A stretch of DNA of 6,133 nucleotides from contig JAIFNK010000004.1 of NCBI GenBank assembly GCA_020047775.1, positions 1 through 6,133 of the forward strand, given 5' to 3'. Source of the DNA: Akkermansia sp. GTDB taxonomy: Bacteria; Verrucomicrobiota; Verrucomicrobiia; Verrucomicrobiales; Akkermansiaceae. Under the pieces are notes generated by a model, which was not told where the DNA came from, searched no databases, and saw only the letters and a list, made by a program, of their open reading frames with translations. A program made the translations under genes and the position numbers. Each line of letters opens with the position of its first letter. The first letter of the stretch is position 1. Of the stretch, positions 1-6,133 are shown one piece after another.

Positions 1-3000
1 GCAATGGTGGCACGGCCAAGCTGCGCATGAACGCCATCACTCGCAATGCGGGCGGGAGCATTACCTTCCTCGATGGCACCGTGGCCGATACCGACCGCAC
101 CAACACCAACGGCATCCTCGGCGGCTACGCCACCGTCGGCGGCGACTGGGCTGTCAACAGCACCAATGGCACGGACGGAGCCATCATCGCGCTCTCTTCT
201 TACGACACCTGGACCAACAGCGGAGGAGTATCGACCGCAAACTACCTGCTGACTTCCGGAGATACATTGGGCGGAGCACTTGCCGCCAACTCATTGAAAA
301 TCTCCAGCATCGGTCTTGACCAGACGCTCGACCTTGCAGCCAACAACCTCACCATCACCACCACCAGCGCCACCGCGCTCGGCGGTGTCCTCTACACCGG
401 CGGAGCTTTTGGAAAATACACCATCAACGGCCCCGGTGCGCTCCTTGCCTCAAGCATCACCGGAGAACTCGTGGTCAATACCCATGACGGAACGCTCATC
501 GTGAACGCGCCCATCGTCACCAGCGGAGCGACCGCCGGGCTTCTCACAAAAAGCGGCAACGGCAGCCTCGTTCTCGGCGGCACCAGCGTCTATACCGGTG
601 CCACCCGCGTCGCCAGCGGCAAGCTCTTTGTGAACGGCAGTCTTTCGAATGTCAGCGCAGCGTTGACGGTCGATCCCGGAGCCACACTCGGCGGTTCGGG
701 AACCGTCGTCCGCAACATCACCATCGCCAATGGCGGCAAACTCGAGTTCACCCTCGGCACACCCGCCGCCAGCCACGTTCCGCTCACCCGCGGTTCCACC
801 AGAACCATGGCCTTCTCCGGTTCCTCCGTTCTCACCATCACCGCAGGCGCTGGAGCAGCCCCCGGTCTCTACACCCTCATCACCGGTGGCAACAACATCA
901 CTGGCTCCGCTCCCGCCACCGTCATCCTGCCACCCGGCTGGACCGCAGACGCGCCGGTGATCTCCACCAACCAACTGCGCATCAACATCACCAACGTCGT
1001 CGCGCCTCCCAACGCCTTGCCGCTTTGGAGTGGAAATCCGCTCAACCAAGGCAACATCAACGAGGATGTCCCATACAGTGCCTCACTTGTCGCCAATGCC
1101 TACGATTCCAACAACGATCCGCTGACCTTCGCGAAAGTGAGCGGCCCCGCATGGCTCAACGTGGCCGCGGACGGCACTCTCTCCGGCACTCCGACTAACA
1201 GCGATGTCGGCACCAACAGCTTCACGGTCGACGTGAGCGATGGCATCGGCGCTCCGGTCGAAACCACGCTCAACATCACGGTGGTTAACACCAACGACAC
1301 GCCGTCATGGGCCAGCAATCCGCTCAATGGCCCCGATGCCACCGAGGATGCCGCTTACAGCCAGAACATGGCGACCGCCGCCTCGGACGTCGATACTGGC
1401 GCAGTGCTTGTTTTTGCGAAAGTGAGCGGCCCATCGTGGCTCGACGTTGCCGCCAACGGCATCATCTCCGGCACTCCGCCCAACGCAGATGTGGGTCTCA
1501 ATGCCTTCACGGTCAGCGTGAGCGATGGCATCGCCGCACCGGTCGAGACCACACTTCAAATCACCGTCATCAATACCAATGACGCGCCCGTTTGGACAAG
1601 CAACCCGGTGGTTGGTGCGGATGCCTTCGAGGACAGCTCCTACTCCGGCGGCCTTGCAGGCACCGTGGTGGATGTGGATACCGGAGCCTCATTGATCTTC
1701 GCGAAACTCAGCGGCCCGGCGTGGCTGAACGTGGCCTCCAACGGCGCACTCTCAGGAGTTCCAATCAATGCCAACGTCGGCGCAAACAGCTTCACGGTGA
1801 GCGTGACCGACGGCATCGCAGCAGCAGTCAATACCACGCTCAACATCACCGTCATCAACACCAACGACACACCGGTAGCCCTGGCCCAATCCGTTTCCAC
1901 CGAGCAGGAAACCGCCCTGCCCATCATGTTGGCAGGAGCCGACATGGACGGCGATCCGCTCACCTATACCATCGTTTCGCCTCCGGCCAATGGCACCCTG
2001 AGCGGCACCGCGCCCAACGTCACCTACACACCTGCCGTGAGTTACATCGGCCCCGACAGCTTCACCTTCAAGGTCAACGACGGCACGGTTGATTCCAACA
2101 TCGCGACCATTACGATCACCGTGACCCGGACCAACGAAACGCCGGTGGCGGTGACCCAATCCGTCACCACCGATGAGGACGTCGCTCTCCCGATCACGCT
2201 TACCGGAACCGATGCCGACAGCGACCCGCTCACCTATGCCATCGTCACCCAGCCCGCGAACGGCACGTTGAGCGGCACTGCGCCCAACGTGACCTACACG
2301 CCTTCGGCAAACCACAACGGCTCCGACAGCTTCACCTTCAAGGTCAACGACACCTTGGAGGATTCCCCGCTGGCGACGGTCTCGATCACGGTCGCAGCGG
2401 TCAACGATGTCCCCGTCTTCACCGCTAACCCCATCATCCTCGCGGGAATCGAAAACGTCGCCTATAACGGCCAGACGCTCGCCGGCAGCGCAACCGACGT
2501 CGAATCAGGCACGCTGATTTACTCGAAACTCAGTGGCCCGGCTTGGCTCACCATCGCATCCAACGGCGCACTCTCCGGCACGCCGCCGAACGGTTCGGCA
2601 GGCCTCAACTCCTTCGTCGTCCGCGCCACCGACGGCGCTTCCGCCACCGCCGATGCCACGCTGGAAATCACCATCGCGTTCGGTGATCGCATCTGGGCCA
2701 ATTCCTACGTCACCTCGCTGGACGTTTTCGCGCCTACGACCGTCATTTCATCCCTCAACTTCCCATCCTTCCTGGACGGTCCTCTCACCGGCACCTCCAG
2801 TTTCACCCATTCCGGCTATTTCGGCGGCCAGTCATCGTTCATCAACAACGCGGACAATACCTTCGACGGCAACATCAATGTGAATGGTGGCACCCTCCGC
2901 ATCGCCGGCAACCCCTTCACCACCTCCGGCGGCGGTTTCGTCGCTGGTAGCATGACGGCCTCCGACACCATCACCATCAATCGCGCCGGCACCTTGACCA

Positions 3001-6000
3001 TCGATGACAACGTGACCGGTGGCTACACCGCCAACCGCTTCGGCACCAGTGGCAACCGCCCGCCCGTCAACCTCGCCGGTGGCACGATCAATCTCAGCGG
3101 CCTCAACAATGCCACCAGCTCGGTCCAGACCTTCGGTGCGCTCACTTCAAGCTCCGGCCAATCAACCATCAACGTCACTCGTAACAACGCCGGTGTCCCA
3201 ACCCTGGTCTTCGATAGCCTGGCGATCAACAGCGGCTCGCTCCTGACCTTCACCGGCACCGCACTGGGCACCGGCACCGGCGATGCACGCATCACCTTCA
3301 GCTCTGCACCGACCTTGACCAATGGCGTTCTCGTCGGCGCACGGTTCTATAGCGGCACTAACGGCACCGGCTCTTTGGCCACCTATGGAGCAAACGGCGT
3401 GACAGCGCTATCTACATTCGAGGTGAATTCGAGTAACATCAATGGTGCCACCGCTACCCAAAACGTTTATCTTCCCAACACTGCTGCTCCAACGACACTG
3501 ACTGGGGATACGACCATCAACTCGCTGACCCACAATGGCAACGCCGGCTGGAACTTGGGCGGGTTCAAACTGACCATCGGCAGCGGCATGTTCGTGAGGA
3601 CTACAAATAACTCCGACCCGAATATCACGAACGGCACGCTGACCGCCGGCAACGGCACCGATGACATCGACCTGAACATCATCGTCGCGCAGAACAACAT
3701 GACCATCGGCGCCGTGATCGCTGACAACGCATCCAGCGCGGTCACCTTGGTGAAAAGCGTGGATGGACACAATTTGACGCTGAATAACAACACCACGAAC
3801 AACACCTACACCGGGGGAACCTCCGTGGTGGGTGGCACGCTTATCACCGGCGCCACCGCCAACAGAACCTACCTCGGCACCGGTAAGGTGACCGTGGATG
3901 GCACTGCCCAGCTGACACTCGGCGCGATCGGCGCAACCTCAAATGCCACCGGCGACGACTTCACCGCCACCAACGGTGCCAAGATCCAAATCTCAAGTGG
4001 CAACCACGGCACCGTTGATACCTTCAACATCGGTGCCAACAGCATCATCGCCGGTGCTTCTGGTTCGGGCACCGGCCTCGCCAGCCTCACCCGTGAAACC
4101 AATGCCACCCTCGCGGCGGGCGCGATCATCGGACACAGCACTGGTCTGACTGCCGCGCTTAATTTGACTACCGGCACCATCAAGAGCCTCGGCACCTCTG
4201 CGGATGTGTATTACGGACTCGCCGCCGCCCAGAACAATGGAAGTGGCAGCATCAACATCGGCAACGGCACGGCGTTCAGGGGCATCAGCACCGACCGCAG
4301 CGCACAAGCTTGGCAACAAGGCACCATCAACATTGCTTCAGGCACAACAAGCGTCGATTTCCAAGGCCATGCAACGAATGCAGCTCCCGTGGCGCTGACT
4401 CTCGGCAACGGAGCAACTGGCGGTCAACCAGTGATCACCTCTGCCGACACGGGCACCGTGGACATCAATGCCCGCGGAGCCCTCACGATCAACGACAGTA
4501 CGGCAACCTTCGGTAACACCGGTTCGGATCAAAACATCCGCTTCGTGGCAACGGCGGGGTCCACCCTCACCGTCACTGCCGCCACCGGCATGGGCAGCGG
4601 CACCGGCATCGCCAGCGCCCTCGTCAACAACGGCGGCATCCTCGCGATCGGCAACTCAGAGGCACTTAACGGCGCGGTCACAGTGGAAGTCGGCGGTAAG
4701 TTCAACGCCAACCAGGCATCCCTCACCGGTGCCGGCACACTTACCTTCGACGCAGGTTCCATCATCGACCTCGGCGGCGTCACCGGCTTCAGCGGAACTC
4801 AAGCCGACGCGGCCACCGTCAACGCAGGCACCATCGTCCGCCTGAACGTGGGCAGCTTTAACGGAGTGACACTCGATGGTGTCCTGAGTACCAAATCACC
4901 GATCTACCAAGTATCCGGTGATAATCGCACCGCAGCGAATCCAGGTGTGGCAGGCACGACGATCCTGACGCTTAACAAGAATGGCTCCGGTGTCGGTGGC
5001 ATCCTGACCAATGATCTTGCTGCCCGGACCTTGGGTAGCACCGCCAACGGCAAAATCACCCTCGGTGCCAATGGCGGCGTCATCGCCGCGACCTCCAACA
5101 CCACGTTCACCGTAAGCGAAAACGTCGACGGCGCTGGCACACTGACGATCGGCACCACCGACATCATCGACGGCGCTCCGAAACTCGGCACCGTGAGCCT
5201 CGGCTCCGCCAACACCCACACCGGCGGCACCATCGTCAATGCCGGCACCCTCACCATGGGCCACGCCTCCGCACTGGGCTCCACTTCCGGCTCACTCACT
5301 GTCAATAGCGGGACGCTGAACATGGCAGGCAACAGCCTGACCGTCGGCAATCTCACCGGAACCGGCGGCGTGATCAGCGGCACCGCTAACGCCCGCACCT
5401 TGACCATCGGCCAAGGTGACTCCGGCGGCGGTGACTACGCTGGTTCGATCCAAAACGGAACCGGCGGCAGCACCCTCCTCACCAAGACCGGCACCGGCAC
5501 CATCACCCTCTCCGGCACCAACACCTACACCGGAGCCACGGCGATCAATGCCGGAACGCTCCTTATCAATGGCAATCAGCCATCGGCCACCGGAGCCGTC
5601 ACCGTAGCTGCCACCGCCACCCTCGGCGGCACGGGAACGATCGGCGGAAGCACGACCATCGCCGCCACCGGGAAGTTAGAGTTCGACCTCAGCACCGCCG
5701 CCGCCAGCCATGACAAACTTGAATTGGCATCTACCAAGACTCTCACGTTCTCCGGTGCCTCGGTGCTCACTATCACTTCGAGCGGCGGAGCATCTCCCGG
5801 CATCTATACTCTTCTTACCGCCCCCGGTGGCATCACCGGCAGCGCACCTGCCACCCTCAACCTTCCAAACGGATGGGTGGCGAGCGTTTCGAAGGTCGGC
5901 AACGACCTGCAGCTCAACGTGACTTCCACTGGCAGCGTGGAGATTGACCACTTCGCCATTTCCTCCATCGCCCCACTGCAAACCGTCGGCACTCCCATCA

Positions 6001-6133
6001 CCGGCATCACGATCACCGCGCAGGATGCCGCCAATCAAACCGCCACCTCCTTCACCGGCACCGTCACCTTCGGTGGCACGGCGGGCATCACCGGCACCTC
6101 GGCCAGCTTCGTCGCGGGCGTGCTCAGCGGCGT
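1..6133 (+). CDS. Giant modular surface/secreted protein with PATR beta-helix blocks and Ig-like repeats (internal fragment, both ends missing)
   Basis: The frame whose first full codon is at base 3 stays open for 2043 codons to base 6131; residue n begins at base 3n. No start, ribosome binding site or stop is present. In order the product shows a beta-helix tail (residues 1-179), a PATR motif (180-213), a cap (229-330), six Ig-like repeats (340-893), a second long beta-helix with four PATR motifs (894-1873), a second cap (1874-1975) and the start of another Ig-like domain (from about 1980). It is rich in Gly, Thr, Ala, Asn and Ser, poor in Lys and Arg, and I read no Cys codon. These domains occur in exported, often very large bacterial proteins; an adhesive or structural role at the cell surface is inferred. 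No enzyme motif was recognised. The export signal and C-terminal anchor are outside the window, so autotransporter versus other secretion cannot be decided. Codon use is fairly uniform, with C/G-ending codons dominant. Confidence 0.95.
3..539 (+). other. C-terminal part of a first beta-helix passenger block (protein residues 1-179)
   Basis: This stretch has the alternating hydrophobic/Gly-Asn-Thr pattern expected of stacked beta-strands. Readable landmarks are RNAGGSITF (base 42), NGILGGYATVGGDW (base 108) and a strand pair ending LDLAANNLTITT just ahead of the PATR motif. The same order of landmarks recurs in the second block (LVFDSLAINSGSLLTF at 3204, NGVLVG at 3321, then a LTIGSG strand), which suggests that both blocks descend from one module. 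In PATR proteins such a segment normally precedes the canonical repeat. The N-terminal part of this block is off the left edge. Confidence 0.65.
540..641 (+). repeat. PATR motif 1 (autotransporter-associated beta-strand repeat type)
   Basis: Residues 180-213 carry the standard order of the family: LLTKSGNGSLVLGG, then YTGATRV, then GKLFVNGS. This agrees well with the PATR consensus (LxKxGxGxLxLsGxNtYtGxTxvxxGtLxvng; Pfam PF12951/TIGR02601 type). These repeats form turns of a beta-helix in exported passenger domains. The match is by eye; a profile search would confirm it. Confidence 0.88.
687..992 (+). repeat. Post-PATR cap, copy 1
   Basis: Residues 229-330 begin LGGSGTV, then GKLEF (base 738), AASH (765), FSGSSVLTIT (813), APGLYTLI (861) and end at a PPGW and LRINIT. 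The same segment follows the last PATR motif at 5622-5927. From LGGxGT to the conserved Gly-Trp (687-941 against 5622-5876) the two copies align without a gap at a constant offset of 4935 bases, with 52 of 85 residues identical by my count. Such a segment is commonly found behind PATR motifs in very large PVC-type exported proteins and may close the helix. Copy 1 has HVPL where copy 2 has HDKL. Confidence 0.75.
1020..1301 (+). repeat. Ig-like repeat A (He_PIG / cadherin-like)
   Basis: Residues 340-433, 94 long. It opens with PLWSGNPL and NEDVPYS, continues with DPLTFAKVSGPAWL, DGTLSGTP and NSFTVDVSDG, and ends in a strand and the linker NTNDT. The pattern WL-x(n)-G-x-L/I-SGTP followed by FTVxVxDG is typical of the putative Ig domain He_PIG (PF05345) and of dystroglycan-type cadherin-like domains. 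These are beta-sandwich spacer or binding domains on exported proteins. It is the first of three tandem units; A differs from B and C by one residue in length. Confidence 0.85.
1302..1586 (+). repeat. Ig-like repeat B (He_PIG / cadherin-like)
   Basis: Residues 434-528, 95 long, opening PSWASNPL and closing INTNDA. It contains the acidic segment SDVDTGA, then VFAKVSGPSWL, GIISGTP and FTVSVSDGIAAPVETT. The 17-base string from 1416 to 1432 (coding for AKVSGP) is identical to 1131-1147 in repeat A, 285 bases upstream. B and C share 62 of 95 residues by hand count, so the array grew by tandem duplication followed by divergence. Confidence 0.85.
1587..1871 (+). repeat. Ig-like repeat C (He_PIG / cadherin-like)
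   Basis: Residues 529-623, 95 long, opening PVWTSNPV and closing INTNDT. Landmarks are VVDVDTGASL, IFAKLSGPAWL, NGALSGVP and FTVSVTDGIAA. The usual SGTP has become SGVP here. Its string at 1737-1753 is identical to 2559-2575 in repeat F, which links F to this unit despite the two different-type repeats lying between them. Confidence 0.85.
1872..2141 (+). repeat. Bacterial Ig repeat D (tandem-95 / Big_9-like)
   Basis: Residues 624-713, 90 long. It runs PVALAQSVST, an ALPI strand, the acidic turn DMDGDPLTY, PANGTLSGTAPNVTYTP, and DSFTFKVNDG before an ATITITV strand and the linker TRTNET. This is the layout of the bacterial Ig/cadherin-like domains of tandem-95 proteins (PF17963 or PF17892 class), in which the acidic Asp cluster probably binds calcium. 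The usual early DED is EQE here. The D and E pair share 57 of 90 residues without gaps by my count. Confidence 0.85.
2142..2411 (+). repeat. Bacterial Ig repeat E (tandem-95 / Big_9-like)
   Basis: Residues 714-803, exactly the length of D. It has the full family signature: TDEDVALPITL, TDADSDPLTY, PANGTLSGTAPNVTYTP, GSDSFTFKVND, and the closing AAVNDVP, whose last Pro begins the next unit. The 27 bases at 2325-2351 are identical to 2055-2081 in D, exactly 270 bases upstream. The Asp cluster in TDADSDP suggests calcium binding, an inference from the family. Confidence 0.88.
2412..2681 (+). repeat. Ig-like repeat F (He_PIG / cadherin-like), returns after D-E
   Basis: Residues 804-893, 90 long. 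It opens PVFTANPI and IENVAYNG, continues with DVESGTLIYSKLSGPAWL, NGALSGTP and NSFVVRATDG, and ends LEITIAF. It belongs with A-C rather than with its immediate neighbours D and E. It lacks the NTNDxP linker at its end and passes straight into the second beta-helix block (GDRIW). The order A-B-C-D-E-F therefore makes a mosaic array. Confidence 0.82.
2682..3740 (+). other. Second beta-helix passenger block, N-terminal part (residues 894-1246)
   Basis: The block starts GDRIWANS after repeat F and is built of short strands with Gly/Asn/Thr turns. A degenerate PATR motif lies near its start (2841-2912). Further landmarks are FGTSGNRPPVNLAGGTINLSG, a TINVTRNNAG strand (3171), LTFTGTALGTGTG (3243), NGVLVG (3321), NGATATQNVYL and NSLTHNGNAGWNLGGFKLTIGSG before PATR motif 3. 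This is the usual run-up to a PATR motif in large exported PATR proteins and parallels 3-539. No enzymatic signature was seen; specific binding function is unknown. Confidence 0.65.
2841..2912 (+). repeat. PATR-like motif 2 (degenerate, lacks its first strand)
   Basis: Residues 947-970 read FINNADNTFDG then INVNGGTLRIAGN. The second half (nTFdG-xixVNGGTLxI) fits the PATR consensus, but the leading LxKxGxGxLxL strand is replaced by SSFINNA. It is treated as a diverged turn of the helix; confidence is lower than for motifs 1 and 5. Confidence 0.6.
3741..3848 (+). repeat. PATR motif 3 (Asn-rich variant)
   Basis: Residues 1247-1282: VTLVKSVDGHNLTLNN, an insertion of NTTNN, then TYTGGTSVVGGTLITG. 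The frame LvKxxxGxxLtLnnnxTYTGGTxVxGGTL matches PATR, but the Gly-x-Gly of strand 1 is replaced by VDGH and the turn is longer and Asn-rich. It is followed by YLGTGKVTVDGTAQLTLG, the usual next strand of such repeats. Confidence 0.78.
3849..5180 (+). other. Second beta-helix passenger block, long middle part without a clear canonical repeat (residues 1283-1726)
   Basis: About 440 residues continue the Gly/Thr/Ala/Ile strand-turn pattern but contain no clean PATR motif. Recurring short phrases include GTIxxxx, INIGNGT/INIASGT (about 4251-4350), VNNGGILAIGNSEALNGAVTVEVGG (4623-4697), TGAGTLTFDAGSIIDLGG (about 4728-4776), and TLGSTANGKITLGANGG leading to VDGAGTLTIG (5031-5153). The strand pattern is consistent with a continuing right-handed beta-helix. 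I see no catalytic residues or metal site, and no break in the frame. Confidence 0.6.
5181..5261 (+). repeat. PATR motif 4
   Basis: Residues 1727-1753 read KLGTVSLGSANTHTGGTIVNAGTLTMG. The second half is canonical except that the conserved Tyr of NxYTGGT is His (NTHTGGT). It is followed by ASALGSTSGSLTVNSGTLNMAG, the typical next rung that describes an element 'count' strand, then GNLTGTGGVISG. It lies about 70 bases beyond VDGAGTLTIG and 210 bases ahead of motif 5. Confidence 0.82.
5472..5579 (+). repeat. PATR motif 5 (canonical)
   Basis: Residues 1824-1859: TLLTKTGTGTITLSGTNTY, then TGATAINAGTLLINGNQ. This is the cleanest copy in the window and matches the family consensus at nearly every conserved position. 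Compared with motif 1 it keeps LLTKxGxGxxxLxG and YTGAT. The downstream SATGAVTVAATATLGG leads directly into cap copy 2, the same arrangement as after motif 1. Confidence 0.93.
5622..5927 (+). repeat. Post-PATR cap, copy 2
   Basis: Residues 1874-1975 start LGGTGTIGG, then GKLEFDLS, AASHDKLEL, FSGASVLTIT, SPGIYTLLT, ITGSAPATLNLPNGW and end with LQLNVTS. It is the counterpart of 687-992. The bases 5748-5777 differ from 813-842 at five of 30 positions, so the similarity is visible in the DNA as well as in the protein. The SHDKLEL form is the one usually seen in this class of protein, in my recollection. Confidence 0.78.
5940..6131 (+). other. Start of a further Ig-like domain, cut by the right edge
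   Basis: From residue 1980 the pattern changes: EIDHFAISSIAPLQTVGTPI, then TGITITAQDAANQTATSF, TGTVTFGGTAGITGTSASF and VAGVLSG. The order 'xFxISxIxxxQxxGxPIxxITIxAxDAxxxxxxxFtGtVxxxxxxxxxxxxxxxFxxGxxxG' is that of invasin/filamin-like Ig repeats found at the C-terminal side of PATR blocks in large exported proteins. It differs from repeats A-F in sequence. The remaining strands are beyond the window. Confidence 0.7.

Noticed and set aside
450..1049. Reverse-strand open frame of 199 codons
   Set aside because: It lies wholly antisense to the main frame and its translation is low-complexity Gly/Asp/Arg-rich sequence of the kind produced by antisense reading of GC-rich, third-position-biased codons. 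No domain was recognised.
1592..2092. Forward open frame of 166 codons rich in His, Arg and Gln
   Set aside because: It is a frame-shifted reading of the repeats; runs such as RHHRHQHQRH come from shifted ACC/AAC/ATC codons. The main frame through the same bases encodes well-conserved Ig domains.
1752..2315. Reverse-strand open frame of 187 codons with internal similarity
   Set aside because: The apparent repeats in its translation are the mirror of Ig repeats C-E on the + strand. It is a shadow, not a second gene.
1020..2681. Regularly spaced repeats suggesting a CRISPR array or non-coding tandem repeat
   Set aside because: The period is 270-285 bases, in codon register, and the conserved parts are protein motifs with synonymous differences. 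There are no short identical repeats with unique spacers.
4904..5407. Reverse-strand open frame of 167 codons, Val/Pro/Ala-rich
   Set aside because: Antisense to the passenger block containing PATR motif 4. Composition follows from reading Gly/Thr/Asn codons backwards; no plausible ribosome binding site or domain was noted.
3267..5501. GGCACC hexamer runs (for example 3267-3281 and 5487-5501) as possible slippage or phase-variation tracts
   Set aside because: Only two to three units occur together and they encode Gly-Thr turns frequent throughout the protein. A six-base unit would not shift the frame, so no switching role can be argued.
1..6133. A new multi-gene defence, secretion or RNA-based system
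   Set aside because: The window holds a single uninterrupted coding region with known exported-protein repeat families; there is no intergenic space, second gene, structured RNA or mobile element to support such a claim.

Overview
The window is one uninterrupted coding stretch. The + strand frame starting at base 3 has no stop for 2043 codons and runs off both ends, so neither the start nor the end of the gene is visible. There is no intergenic DNA, RNA gene, promoter, terminator, insertion sequence or CRISPR array. The DNA is GC-rich with a strong preference for C or G at third codon positions. Protein architecture (autotransporter-associated beta-strand repeats mixed with bacterial Ig/cadherin-like repeats) suggests a member of the Verrucomicrobiota or a related PVC bacterium. 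That assignment is inference from the kind of protein, not from a marker gene.

Layout by position: 3-539, end of a Gly/Thr/Asn-rich beta-helix passenger; 540-641, a first PATR-type motif; 687-992, a conserved cap after it; 1020-1871, three Ig-like repeats of He_PIG/cadherin-like type (A-C, 94-95 residues each); 1872-2411, two bacterial Ig (tandem-95/Big_9-like) repeats of exactly 90 residues (D, E); 2412-2681, a fourth He_PIG-type repeat (F); 2682-5621, a second and much longer beta-helix passenger with four recognisable PATR motifs of varying quality; 5622-5927, a second copy of the cap; 5940-6131, the beginning of another Ig-like domain.

The whole therefore reads as [beta-helix + PATR + cap] - [six Ig repeats] - [beta-helix + PATR + cap] - [Ig-like ...]. 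This is a modular rod-like surface or secreted protein, probably adhesive or structural. No catalytic motif was seen. The translated product appears to contain no cysteine. The signal peptide and C-terminal anchor (autotransporter barrel, PEP-CTERM-type sorting signal or a type IX-like signal) that would settle secretion lie outside the window.

I found no sign of a new multi-gene system. The points worth a second look are the internal duplications and the mosaic order of the Ig array.
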